DNA of 60,827 bases, from the NCBI GenBank assembly GCA_015061615.1, contig SUWE01000011.1:1-60827 (forward strand), written 5' to 3'. The DNA is from Lentisphaerota bacterium (lineage in GTDB: Bacteria; Verrucomicrobiota; Lentisphaeria; Victivallales; Victivallaceae). Shown here one piece after another: positions 16,574 through 25,069 of the stretch (position 1 is the stretch's first letter; each line of letters starts with the position of its first letter). The notes beneath the pieces were generated by a model. It searched no databases, had not been told where the DNA came from, and was given only the letters and a program-made list of their open reading frames with translations. The position numbers and the translations under genes are program-made.

Positions 16574-16600
16574 TTTATGCTCCGTGATGAGTAAAAAAAA

Positions 16601-16676
16601 TGGAGCCAGCTGCCGGACTCGAACCGGCGACCTGATGATTACAAATCAACTGCGCTACCAACTGAGCCAAGCTGGC
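16601..16676 (-). tRNA. tRNA-Thr (anticodon UGU)
   Basis: The 76-base minus-strand gene has acceptor arms GCCAGCT and AGCTGGC, discriminator U, an encoded CCA and a T-arm containing GGTTCGAGTCC. The 7-base anticodon loop TTTGTAA puts TGT at positions 34-36, reading ACA (Thr). The D-arm and anticodon stem each contain one non-canonical pair. It is followed after 27 bases by the LPS-kinase-like gene. Confidence 0.92.
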
Positions 16677-16694
16677 ACTCCATGTTGTTTTATA

Positions 16695-16722
16695 AATATA
16701 CAGCTTTTTTTTCAGATTGCAA
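16695..16722 (-). promoter_or_regulatory. Promoter of tRNA-Thr
   Basis: TTGCAA (16717-16722) and TATATT (16695-16700) on the minus strand are 16 bases apart, placing the start about 12 bases before the mature tRNA 5' end. Confidence 0.6.
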
Positions 16723-16778
16723 GCGGATTATTGATTTTTTCCCTTGTAAATCGCGTTTTTGTGATATATTTTATGTAT

Positions 16779-18113
16779 ATGAGAAAGTTTTTGGAACAAA
16801 AATACACCCTTTGGGCAATTTTACTGCTGGCATTTATTCTGAGAATAATACCGGCATTTTCCGCTGTCTCCGATGAAAAACGGCCCATCCGCCCGGATTC
16901 CTCCGGATATCTTGAACCGGCAAAGGAGCTTCTTGCCAGCGGAACTTACTCATCCACGCGCCGCCCGCCGGGGTATCCGGTTTTCGTGTCGGCGATTTAC
17001 GCCGTCGGAGGGAACAACAGCGCAGTGGTCTTTATCCAGGTGCTTATCTCAGTCGCCGTCTGTGCCGTTACCGCCTGCACCGCAAAGGAGTACGCCGGAA
17101 ATGCCGCCGGGAACCTTGCCGGATTATTCATGGCGTTGAATCTCACCGCCATTGCCAATGCTCCGCTGCTGCTGACCGATACCTTTTTTGCTCTCTTTAC
17201 GGCAATAACCTTCTATTTATTTATCCGTTATAAAAAAAGTTCCCGCCTGCCGTGGCTCATCGGAACTGCCGCAGTTGCCGCAGTCGCCACGCTTATCCGT
17301 CCCATCAATCAGCTTTTCATCCTGCCGCTGATGGTGCTGACAGCATTTCTTCCGCAAATGAGATGGAAGAAAAAGCTGATACACTGCGCCGCCTCTTTTG
17401 TGCTGTTCTTATTGATAATAACTCCGTGGATGTTCCGCAACTATCTTGCCGGAGCCACCTTCGATATCGACACCAACACCGGGGCAATGCGTCACCAGAA
17501 CGGCGCCATGCTGCTGGCAAAGGTCAACGGAACAGATTTTGAAAGTGAAAAAGCAAAACTTTTGAAACTTGAAGCGGAAACCTTCGCCGATACGGAAAAA
17601 TTCCCCGATGAACGCACAAAGGAAAATTGGAGGAAGGCGGAGTTCCGCAAAATGGTCCTTGCCCATCCGGTCACCTATTTTTGCCAGCACTTCGATCCGC
17701 TGATATTCATGCCTGATGCACCGACTCTGCTGGAGTGTTTCGGAGTCACCTCCTCCGACCGGGGAACGATGGGTGTTTTGAAAAAAGATGGGATTTTTGC
17801 CGCAGTCCGCCACTATTTCGGTGAAAATTATCTGTCGATTCTGCTTTTTCTCATTCCCCTGCTCATTCCGGTGATGTTCCTTTATCTCGCCTTTGCCGGA
17901 AAGTTGATAAAAGATCTGATAACGTGGAAAAGTTCTTATTTTGAAATACTTCTTTTTCTCGCCTTTGCGGAATATTACCTCTTTCTGCCCGGTTCGATCA
18001 CCGCTCCGCGTTATCAGCTGCCCGCCCTGCCCTGCTTATGTACTCTTGCCGCCTGTGCGATTCTGACATTTTTCAGGAAAAATGATAAAACTGCCGGAAA
18101 TACGGAAAATTGA
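16779..18113 (+). CDS. ArnT/PMT-type membrane glycosyltransferase (GT39-like)
   Basis: The 444-residue integral membrane protein has about ten hydrophobic segments. The first is WAILLLAFILRIIPAF; the first periplasmic loop carries RPDSSGYLEPAKELL and STRRPPGYPVFVS, features of polyprenyl-phosphate-sugar-dependent transferases such as ArnT. It probably adds a sugar to a lipid, glycan or protein on the outer face of the inner membrane; the acceptor is unknown. The longer upstream frame is rejected because it runs through the tRNA gene. The ATG chosen lies only a few bases beyond a TATATT box, so the mRNA may be nearly leaderless. The 3' end overlaps comEC by 32 bases. Confidence 0.75.
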   Translation: MRKFLEQKYTLWAILLLAFILRIIPAFSAVSDEKRPIRPDSSGYLEPAKELLASGTYSSTRRPPGYPVFVSAIYAVGGNNSAVVFIQVLISVAVCAVTACTAKEYAGNAAGNLAGLFMALNLTAIANAPLLLTDTFFALFTAITFYLFIRYKKSSRLPWLIGTAAVAAVATLIRPINQLFILPLMVLTAFLPQMRWKKKLIHCAASFVLFLLIITPWMFRNYLAGATFDIDTNTGAMRHQNGAMLLAKVNGTDFESEKAKLLKLEAETFADTEKFPDERTKENWRKAEFRKMVLAHPVTYFCQHFDPLIFMPDAPTLLECFGVTSSDRGTMGVLKKDGIFAAVRHYFGENYLSILLFLIPLLIPVMFLYLAFAGKLIKDLITWKSSYFEILLFLAFAEYYLFLPGSITAPRYQLPALPCLCTLAACAILTFFRKNDKTAGNTEN

Positions 18114-20172
18114 TCTCCGCCGGTCGACCGTTGCCGCCTTTGCAATAACGTGCGGAACGGTGCTTGTCTGCGGTTTTGTTCCGTGGTATTTTCTGATTCC
18201 GTTCGTTTGCATTCTGCCATTTATGCATAAGCGCCATCAGGTGTGCGCGGCAACGGCATTTACGCTTGCGCTTCTTTGTTCATTGCTCCATCTGGCACTC
18301 GATGCCCAAAAACGCGTCCATACTCCCGCGCGGGCGATGCAGATATCCGGAGTTTTACGCTGTATTGACAAGCGATGCTCAAATCTGCCGGAACTCCCGC
18401 CGTTGAATACGTTTCTGTGCGAAGTGGAAAATGAGGATTTTTCATTTACGGCAACGGTATTCCTCCCCGAAAAACGACGCCTCTTTTACGGAGACACCTT
18501 CACTTTCACCGGGAACGTCACTCCGCCGCAAAATGCGGGATTACTCTACAGCAACGGCAAGATCAGCGGTGAAATCCCGCCATTTTACGGGAACTGTCCG
18601 GCTGTAAGTGTAACAAAGTATTCTGCAACAGAAAGAAAGTTTTCTTTTCAGCGGAAAATTTTCATTGTTCGAGATATTCTTCTTGAACGCCTTTTAAGCA
18701 AGATACGGACACCTGCGGCTGCCGCAATGGCGGCAAAACTCTTTTTCGGTGCCGCCGATGCCATTCCCGGGGAGTTCAATGAGTATTTTGTCAATACCGG
18801 AACAATTCATCTCTTTTCAGTTTCCGGACTGCACGTCGGTTTGGCGGCGATGTTCATACTTATCCTGCTGGCAGTTTTTCCCTTCCGTCTGCGTTACTGC
18901 CTTGCGGCACTGTTCACGTTGTTTTATGTTCTGCTTTCAGGATCATCCCTGCCGGCGATGCGTGCCGGGTGCATGGTTATTTTGTGGTGTATACTCAAAG
19001 CGAATCTGTTTCCCGGTGCGGCATGGAACGCTCTCATGTACACATGGTCGGTTTTTCTGCTGATTTCTCCGGAAACGGCAACTTCGATATCAGCACAATA
19101 CTCATTCGGAGTGACGGCGGCACTGCTGCTGCTTTCTGAAAAGATGAAATGGATATTCTCAGCAAAAACAAATTTCGTTGAACAATTTCCCCGCACCAGT
19201 CCCGGAACTTGTCAAATGTCGCGTGCCAACAGCCGTATACGCACTGCCGCCGGAACAATACTTGCTCCTGTTGCCGCCTTTGCCGCCGGATGCGGCATAT
19301 CACTTTTCCGTCAGCATAACTTTGCCCCGGGAAGCGTTCCGGCAAATCTGCTGGTCGTATTCATTTCTCCATTGCTCTTCGGGACGATGTTTTTCAAACT
19401 CATTGCCGGAGCAATTTTTCCGTGGTGCGATGCCTTTGGTGCATTTATTCTGGAAGGAACTTTTCAACTGCTTGTGGAAATAACCGGAGCCGTTTCCGCC
19501 GCATTCAGCTTTTTCACCATCGGCGCGCCGCCGCTTTGGAGTGTGATTCTCTTTTACACCTTTCTTGCCGGAACTCTCGGAGCAAAATCGCGGAAAATCC
19601 CCCTCATCTCATCCTTCGGAACTGTTGCGGTATTTTTGTTGTGGCAGAATCCTGCATTTCAAGCAACTCCATTCGCAATGGCGATCAGCAGTGACAGCAG
19701 TAAACCGCCGCTGCTGGCAATCGTCTATCCGGCGGGAAAAACGGCGTATATCGCCGATGTCCCCGACAATGAAACCGGGAGTGCCGCCGCACACATCCTG
19801 CGTAAAAACGGAATCACTTCGGCAACGGTCTATACCTCATCGGCAACAGACCGCAGTTCAAGGGGGTTGAAACGCCTTGCAAGGAGCATTGATCTGTCTG
19901 TTCATCAGCCGGCAGGAGACGGAAAGCTGACTGAAAGATTTTTGCGCAACATCAGTATGGCTGAAACAAAATTGAACAAACTGCCTCCGCCGCCGGATTT
20001 TTCGGTTCCGGAACGGGATTCGGTAAAATTCCGCCCGTTTGACTGGGAAATTTCTTCGGAAAACTCTTCATCCGGCAGAGTTATCAAACTCAAATCTTCC
20101 GCAGGGAAAGTTTATACAGCAACTCTGCCGTGGTGTTCAAAACCGGTGGTGTGGATTTTGGAACTCAAATGA
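18082..20172 (+). CDS. comEC: ComEC/Rec2-family membrane protein with degenerate C-terminal domain
   Basis: ComEC forms the inner-membrane channel for single-stranded DNA uptake in natural transformation. The 696-residue product has N-terminal membrane helices, a soluble beta-rich region (about 85-190), then the competence core with GTIHLFSVSGLHVGLAA near 249-265, LLSGSSLPAMRAG near 291, and further helices. The last ~150 residues occupy the place of the metallo-beta-lactamase-like domain, but no HxHxDH metal motif can be found. This domain is either degenerate or absent, as in some other ComEC proteins. The start overlaps the preceding glycosyltransferase gene; the 3' end overlaps nnr on the other strand by 8 bases. 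Confidence 0.85.
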   Translation: MIKLPEIRKIDLRRSTVAAFAITCGTVLVCGFVPWYFLIPFVCILPFMHKRHQVCAATAFTLALLCSLLHLALDAQKRVHTPARAMQISGVLRCIDKRCSNLPELPPLNTFLCEVENEDFSFTATVFLPEKRRLFYGDTFTFTGNVTPPQNAGLLYSNGKISGEIPPFYGNCPAVSVTKYSATERKFSFQRKIFIVRDILLERLLSKIRTPAAAAMAAKLFFGAADAIPGEFNEYFVNTGTIHLFSVSGLHVGLAAMFILILLAVFPFRLRYCLAALFTLFYVLLSGSSLPAMRAGCMVILWCILKANLFPGAAWNALMYTWSVFLLISPETATSISAQYSFGVTAALLLLSEKMKWIFSAKTNFVEQFPRTSPGTCQMSRANSRIRTAAGTILAPVAAFAAGCGISLFRQHNFAPGSVPANLLVVFISPLLFGTMFFKLIAGAIFPWCDAFGAFILEGTFQLLVEITGAVSAAFSFFTIGAPPLWSVILFYTFLAGTLGAKSRKIPLISSFGTVAVFLLWQNPAFQATPFAMAISSDSSKPPLLAIVYPAGKTAYIADVPDNETGSAAAHILRKNGITSATVYTSSATDRSSRGLKRLARSIDLSVHQPAGDGKLTERFLRNISMAETKLNKLPPPPDFSVPERDSVKFRPFDWEISSENSSSGRVIKLKSSAGKVYTATLPWCSKPVVWILELK

Positions 20173-21631
20173 TTTGATTATTCTGCAATTTGAATATCAC
20201 TTGTGAAATAAGTTCGGGCAGCTCATCGGCGATCAGGATTTTTTCCGCACTCTCAGCGGCAATGCCATGCAGATAAACTCCCGACAAAGCAGCTTCAAAG
20301 GGGGATAATCCGGATGCCGCCATTGCTCCGATGACTCCGGCAAGCACATCACCGCTGCCCGCAGTGGCAAGCAGGGCATTGCCTGCGGCAACGGTAACGC
20401 TCTTCCTTTCAGGTGTTGCAACGACCGTATCGTGACCTTTCAAAACGACCACAGCGCCAAGTTTTTCTGCAAGCTGTGCCGCATCTTTACGGCGGTCAGA
20501 TGCGGGAGTGATACCAAAGCCGTTCATCAAACGCAATGCCTCTCCCGGATGCGGAGTAAGAATGATATTGTTCCTCTTTTTCTTCCACAATCCAGGATTT
20601 GCGGCAAGATGATTCAAAGCATCTGCATCAAGAACAACTGTTCCCTCGAAGTTGAGCGCGGCGGTCAACCCGGCGGAAAAGGCACTTTTTCCCCATCCGC
20701 ATCCACAGACAAGCGAATCGGAAAGAGCAAGAAATTTTTCAGGCACACTTTCAGGGGAAAGTTTTTCACAAATCACCGCATTGCACACTCTTGAAGAGAG
20801 TTCCGCCGTCGAAGCGACGCGCACCAACCCTGCACCGCTTTTAAGCGCCGCAAGCGAACAAAGCGCCGCCGCCCCGGGATACTCCGGCGAACCAGCCCAT
20901 ACAGCAACTCTGCCGCGGCTGTTTTTGTGACAATCGACCGGAAAACGGGAAATAAGTTTTGCCGCATCAATATTGGTAAAAATTTCCATCCCTTCAGGGT
21001 CATCATCACACAAACCGATATCTATCACCCGCAATTTTCCGCGCAAATGTCTGCCGTTATAAAGGAACAATCCCGGTTTCGGTCTGCCGAAAGTCAGCGT
21101 TTCACAAGCTTTTACCGCACCGTTTCCGGCGGTAAAACCGCTGTCGGCATAAAGTCCGCTGGGCAAATCAAGGGATATAACAGGCAAACGGGATTTATTT
21201 ACGGCATGGATATAACTTGCAGCAGCATCACGCAAAAATTCAGCGGAAAAACCGATACCGAGCAATCCGTCAATGATCACTGCAGAAGGCAGAAAATCAA
21301 GCTCAAGTTTACCTGCAGTAATAAAAGGAATATCATTGGATAATTTCTGTACAGCAACAGCTGCACAACCGGTATATGCTGATTTTTCCTTTGTGCTGTA
21401 AATAATAACTTTCCGGTTGCGGCTGTAAAGACACTGTGCCGCAACCAGAGCATCACCGCCGTTATTTCCGCCGCCGGCGAGAATAACATAAGGGAATGCA
21501 TCGGGATATTTTTTCAAAATATATTCTGCCGCACCCATTCCTGCCCGTTTCATCAAACTCCATTCAGAAGTTCCGCCGGCAACAGCGGCTTTTTCCATAG
21601 CACGGATATAAGATGTGCGGGAAGTCAGCAT
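20165..21631 (-). CDS. nnr: Bifunctional NAD(P)HX epimerase/dehydratase
   Basis: Nnr repairs hydrated NADH and NADPH. The 488-residue product carries both domains. The N-terminal YjeF_N epimerase shows SLMKRAGMGAAEYI, AGGGNNGGDALVAAQ near 52 and LDLPSGLYADSG near 157. The C-terminal ADP-dependent dehydratase, from about residue 215, shows VAVWAGSPEYPGAA, CGCGWGKS, NNIILTPHPGEALRL and LATAGSGDVLAGVIGA. The length is normal. The start overlaps the end of lspA by seven bases, so it is the last gene of the ychF-dksA-lspA-nnr run. Confidence 0.95.
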   Translation of the reverse strand: MLTSRTSYIRAMEKAAVAGGTSEWSLMKRAGMGAAEYILKKYPDAFPYVILAGGGNNGGDALVAAQCLYSRNRKVIIYSTKEKSAYTGCAAVAVQKLSNDIPFITAGKLELDFLPSAVIIDGLLGIGFSAEFLRDAAASYIHAVNKSRLPVISLDLPSGLYADSGFTAGNGAVKACETLTFGRPKPGLFLYNGRHLRGKLRVIDIGLCDDDPEGMEIFTNIDAAKLISRFPVDCHKNSRGRVAVWAGSPEYPGAAALCSLAALKSGAGLVRVASTAELSSRVCNAVICEKLSPESVPEKFLALSDSLVCGCGWGKSAFSAGLTAALNFEGTVVLDADALNHLAANPGLWKKKRNNIILTPHPGEALRLMNGFGITPASDRRKDAAQLAEKLGAVVVLKGHDTVVATPERKSVTVAAGNALLATAGSGDVLAGVIGAMAASGLSPFEAALSGVYLHGIAAESAEKILIADELPELISQVIFKLQNNQII

Positions 21632-22149
21632 TCGGCTTTATCCTTTTGAGGAGTCGGACGGAGGAAACCGGAAAGCAGATAAAGTCCGACTCCGGTGCAA
21701 ATCGCCATATCAGCGACATTGAAGACGGGGAAATGCCACACTTCATAGCAGTGAACATGGATAAAGTCCACAACTTCACCGTGAAAAGCACGGTCAAAGG
21801 AGTTTCCGGCAATTCCGGAAAGTATCAGCATCAATGCAAAATAACGCTCGATATACCCTTCGGCAAGTTTGCGGAAAAAGATGATTATCCCCGTTCCGGC
21901 AAGGATGCCGAATACAAAGAGCAGCCAGACATGCCCGGTGAGAATACTCCACGCCGCTCCGAGGTTGCGGACAGAAGTGATATTGAGCCAGCCGGGGATG
22001 ACCGGACGCGATTCAAAAAGGTTATACGCAAGCACGATATACCATTTTGTCGCCTGATCTGTCAAAAGCAGGATAACGGCAACTGCCAGCGCTGAAAAAA
22101 ACACCTTTTTTTCACGCGGGGAGTTTACTTCGACAGCTTCCCAGTTCAT
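21625..22149 (-). CDS. lspA: Prolipoprotein signal peptidase (signal peptidase II)
   Basis: LspA cleaves the signal peptide of lipidated prolipoproteins in the inner membrane. The 174-residue product has four hydrophobic segments, the DQATKW motif after the first, and the two catalytic Asp motifs GIAGNSFDRAFHGEVVDFI and FNVADMAI. The start at 22149 is chosen because it overlaps the dksA stop (ATGA); the longer frame would overlap dksA by 40 bases. Its presence agrees with the lipoprotein at 3144. Confidence 0.95.
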   Translation of the reverse strand: MNWEAVEVNSPREKKVFFSALAVAVILLLTDQATKWYIVLAYNLFESRPVIPGWLNITSVRNLGAAWSILTGHVWLLFVFGILAGTGIIIFFRKLAEGYIERYFALMLILSGIAGNSFDRAFHGEVVDFIHVHCYEVWHFPVFNVADMAICTGVGLYLLSGFLRPTPQKDKAEC

Positions 22150-22535
22150 CGGTTTTTCATCATCTCTTCGTGACGGCTTTTGCATTTGATGCAGAAAATG
22201 GCATAGGGACGCGCTTTGAGACGCGCTTCACTGATCGGTTCTCCGCAATCCATGCAAATACCGTATTCGCCGTTGGCAAGACGCTCGATCGCATCGTCGA
22301 TCAGAGAGATAACATTGCCGTTTTCCGTAAAGAGCTGCAGTTCCATCTCACTGCGGGAGTTATCCACATCAGCCATGTGAGTGGCAACTCCGCGTTTTTC
22401 GCTGTTACTGCAATCCAGGGATTCATCCGCACAGATACGCATCTGTTCGGAAAGCTGATTACGGACACTCATCAGCGCGTTGTAATACTCCAAATCCCTG
22501 CCGGTGAACTCATGCTGCAAACTTTTTTTGGTCAT
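22146..22535 (-). CDS. dksA: DksA/TraR-family zinc-finger protein
   Basis: The 129-residue protein has an N-terminal coiled-coil-like half and a C-terminal four-cysteine zinc finger, CMDCGEP at about 95 and FCIKCKSRH about 20 residues later. DksA-type proteins bind in the RNA polymerase secondary channel and, with ppGpp, adjust rRNA and amino-acid promoters; this one is somewhat shorter than E. coli DksA (151). The acidic pair at the coiled-coil tip is not certain: DVDNSRSE is the nearest candidate. The start at 22535 follows AAGGTGAT; the GTG upstream is less likely. It lies 34 bases downstream of ychF and overlaps lspA. Confidence 0.88.
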   Translation of the reverse strand: MTKKSLQHEFTGRDLEYYNALMSVRNQLSEQMRICADESLDCSNSEKRGVATHMADVDNSRSEMELQLFTENGNVISLIDDAIERLANGEYGICMDCGEPISEARLKARPYAIFCIKCKSRHEEMMKNR

Positions 22536-22569
22536 TTTTATCACCTTGATGTCGTATTATTACAAAATA

Positions 22570-23670
22570 TCACACAGAAAAGCGGACGTGGATAACGTCA
22601 CCATCCTGCATCACATAATCCTTACCTTCGATACGGAGCTTTCCGGCAACCTGTGCTTTAGCCCATGAACCGCAGGAAACAAGATCATCGTAGGAAACGG
22701 TTTCCATACGGATAAATCCGCGCTGCATGTCGGTATGGATCTTTCCTGCCGCTTCCGGAGCAAGTGCGCCGCGGGTTACTGTCCACGCTCTTGATTCCAT
22801 AGGTCCGGCAGTGAAAAATGTTATGTAATCCAAAAGCCGGTAACCGGTCTGCACGACTTTGTCCAGTCCGGAACCGGATATACCGAGGTCAGCCATAAAC
22901 ATTTCCGCTTCTTCAGGAGGCAGAGAACCGAGTTCATCTTCAAACTTTGCGCAAACCGGAACAACTTCCAATCCCCGGCTTGCGGCATAATCCGCCAGAC
23001 GTTTACCCGCTTCACAGCTGGTGAAATCCGCTGCCTGTGCTTCGCCGACATTGGCACAGACAAACGCCGGTTTGACGGTGAGCAGTCCGAAATTTTCCAC
23101 CAGTGCCTTCTGCTTCGGATCGGTACGGTCATATTCCGGCATTCTGCCGTCGGAAAGATCAGCGATCATGGAAACGATCAATTCATACTCCGCCTTCGCA
23201 TCCGGATCGTTGGAACGGGCGATCTTGTGCGCCTTGTCACGCCGTTTTTCCAGCATTTCAAGGTCGGAAAGCATCAACTCGGTGTTGATAGTTTCCAAAT
23301 CATCCACCGGATCGACTTTGCCTGAAACATGGACAACATCGGAGTCGTCAAAAAGACGCACCACATGAGCGATGGCATCGACGTTGCGGACGTGACCGAG
23401 AAACTGATTGCCAAGTCCCTGTCCCTGACTTGCACCGCGCACAAGTCCGGCAATATCAATAAACTTCAGAGTGGAAGGAACGATCCTTCCGGAATTTTCA
23501 AGGTCGGAAAGCACCGCCAGACGTTTATCCGGCACCTGAACAATACCCGTATTGGGTTCGATCGTACAGAACGGAAAGTTGGCAGCTTCAGCTCCGCCAT
23601 GGCTCAATGCATTGAACAGTGTGGATTTACCGACATTGGGCAAACCGACAAAACCGCAGGAAAAACTCAT
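22570..23670 (-). CDS. ychF: Ribosome-binding ATPase YchF (OLA1 family)
   Basis: The 366-residue product has the P-loop GLPNVGKSTLFNAL at residues 8-21, NFPFCTIEPN of switch I, IDIAGLVRGASQGQGLGNQF of switch II, and a C-terminal TGS domain (TFFTAGPMESRAW..., GKIHTDMQRGFIRMET). This is the complete, highly conserved YchF layout. The protein prefers ATP to GTP and binds ribosomes. It heads a run with dksA, lspA and nnr; a terminator hairpin lies just upstream at 23692-23724, separating it from the neighbouring gene. Confidence 0.97.
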   Translation of the reverse strand: MSFSCGFVGLPNVGKSTLFNALSHGGAEAANFPFCTIEPNTGIVQVPDKRLAVLSDLENSGRIVPSTLKFIDIAGLVRGASQGQGLGNQFLGHVRNVDAIAHVVRLFDDSDVVHVSGKVDPVDDLETINTELMLSDLEMLEKRRDKAHKIARSNDPDAKAEYELIVSMIADLSDGRMPEYDRTDPKQKALVENFGLLTVKPAFVCANVGEAQAADFTSCEAGKRLADYAASRGLEVVPVCAKFEDELGSLPPEEAEMFMADLGISGSGLDKVVQTGYRLLDYITFFTAGPMESRAWTVTRGALAPEAAGKIHTDMQRGFIRMETVSYDDLVSCGSWAKAQVAGKLRIEGKDYVMQDGDVIHVRFSV

Positions 23671-23691
23671 TTTTCACCAAATCCTTATTAT

Positions 23692-23724
23692 AAAAAAGCC
23701 GGAACGCCTTTATTGCGCCCCGGC
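23692..23724 (-). terminator. Intrinsic terminator upstream of ychF
   Basis: On the minus strand a stem GCCGG...CCGGC (23720-23724 with 23698-23702), with further pairing of GGCGC inside, is followed by T6 at 23692-23697. It ends the small TIGR04073-like gene. Confidence 0.8.
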
Positions 23725-23750
23725 AATTTATTATTTATCCGCGACCCGGC

Positions 23751-24182
23751 TCAGCGGGCGGGATTGAGTACTGATTCATCCGGATAGATAAAATTGTTCC
23801 AGTCTCTGCCGGGAGGAATGACCCATGCAGGAGTCATGATCGGACCGTAACCCCAGCCGACGTCCTCAGTATCATCAGGACACCCCGGCAGCGGGAAGGG
23901 AAAGGTCACAATGTCAACGGCGCCGACAACAACGCGCGCAACAACGTAACAGGCACCTTTGAGAGTACCGTAAGTAAGACCGGCAAGAGCGCCTTTTTCA
24001 TTGGTGACATCGGTCCACTTCATCGGCAGTTCAAAAGCCGCAGCTGCGATATTGGTGATACCGCGGCCGAGTTTTTCCACCGGACGCATGATGAAAGTAT
24101 CATCAGCCTTGACAGTAAGAGTACCGCCGAACAACGCCATGCCGACAAAAAGCACAACCCAGAAAGATTTACCGAATTTCAT
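23751..24182 (-). CDS. Small exported protein resembling the exosortase-associated TIGR04073 family
   Basis: The 143-residue product starts with a signal peptide (about residues 1-25, ending VKA). It then shows RPVEKLGRGITNIAAAAFELP and a C-terminal region with glycines and prolines ending near the stop. The 'KLGRGxxNxxxxxxE' block and two short hydrophobic stretches resemble, from memory, the TIGR04073 family found in Lentisphaerae and Verrucomicrobia that encode exosortases. No exosortase or PEP-CTERM tail is present in this window, so the link cannot be tested here. GGAG lies a few bases before the start, and a terminator follows. Confidence 0.55.
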   Translation of the reverse strand: MKFGKSFWVVLFVGMALFGGTLTVKADDTFIMRPVEKLGRGITNIAAAAFELPMKWTDVTNEKGALAGLTYGTLKGACYVVARVVVGAVDIVTFPFPLPGCPDDTEDVGWGYGPIMTPAWVIPPGRDWNNFIYPDESVLNPAR

Positions 24183-24207
24183 AATTTTACTCCATATTCA
24201 ATTTGGT

Positions 24208-24236
24208 ATTTTACTACATTGAAACCTGACGGTAAA
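24208..24236 (-). promoter_or_regulatory. Possible promoter of the TIGR04073-like gene
   Basis: On the minus strand TTTACC (24231-24236) and TAAAAT (24208-24213) are 17 bases apart, about 26 bases upstream of the start codon. Confidence 0.45.
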
Positions 24237-24306
24237 GAATATAATTTTCCAACAGCAAAAATTCAAGTCCTGTAAGCAAAATAATTGCTTTTTTTTCAAA
24301 AAAAAG

Positions 24307-24972
24307 TTATTTTTCCTGCTTTTTTCCGAAACGGTTCTCTGTACCGTTGAGAAGACGCTGGATATTGCTGCGGTGACGGACTATCGCCAAAATCGCCACC
24401 AATGTAAGGAAAATCAGAATAAGCGGAGAGTTCGATATCAGCGGAATGCCGCCGAGTTTGCCGAAATTTGCCTCCGTAAGATAACAGACCCATGCCACGA
24501 TCGGCAATATCGCCGCCGCAGAAATACTTGCCAGAGAAACATAGCGGGAAATGAAAAACACCACCACCCAGACCACCAGCGCGATCAGCAGCGGGAACGG
24601 AGCAAGCGCCATGATCGCACCGGCAGCAGTACTGACACCCTTGCCGCCTTTGAAGCTGAGAAAGACCGGGAACATGTGTCCGATAACTCCCATAAGCAGT
24701 GCGGCAATTATCACATATTCACGCAACTGCCAATCCGGAGCAATAAGAAACTGTGCCGCAAGCACCGGTATCGCACCTTTGAGAAAATCCAGTGCGAAAC
24801 AAATCTTGCCCGCCTTTTTACCGACACAACGGGTCACATTGGTGGCTCCGATATTTTTGGAACCCTCATTGCGTACATCCACGCCGTTGAGTTTTCCGAT
24901 GATAAATCCCCACGGAATACTGCCGAGAAGATATGCTCCGACTACGATTGCGATCGCCTTAATAATTTCCAT
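24307..24972 (-). CDS. plsY: Glycerol-3-phosphate acyltransferase PlsY
   Basis: PlsY transfers an acyl group from acyl-phosphate to glycerol-3-phosphate, the first committed step of phospholipid synthesis. The 221-residue membrane protein has the signature motifs GAYLLGSIPWGFIIGK, NEGSKNIGATNVTR and LSFKGGKGVSTAAGAIM, with about five to six helices, and is of normal length. Downstream of its stop codon lies a perfect T8/A8 palindrome (24288-24306). Upstream, the leader contains the small hairpin ATCCCC/GGGGAT at 24995-25012. Confidence 0.95.
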   Translation of the reverse strand: MEIIKAIAIVVGAYLLGSIPWGFIIGKLNGVDVRNEGSKNIGATNVTRCVGKKAGKICFALDFLKGAIPVLAAQFLIAPDWQLREYVIIAALLMGVIGHMFPVFLSFKGGKGVSTAAGAIMALAPFPLLIALVVWVVVFFISRYVSLASISAAAILPIVAWVCYLTEANFGKLGGIPLISNSPLILIFLTLVAILAIVRHRSNIQRLLNGTENRFGKKQEK

Positions 24973-25069
24973 AATATAAAATTCCTGCTTGAAAATCCCC
25001 GCTTCCGGGGATATATTACTTGAACATTATCATAATATGAACCTGTTTTGTTAAAAAGTCAATATCAAA

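Noticed and set aside
16563..16778. N-terminal extension of the glycosyltransferase frame
   Set aside because: It runs through the tRNA-Thr gene on the opposite strand; the protein-like sequence starts at 16779.
24288..24306. T8/A8 palindrome after plsY as a terminator
   Set aside because: A perfect A/T palindrome with almost no loop is too weak to count as an intrinsic terminator; noted only as a curiosity.
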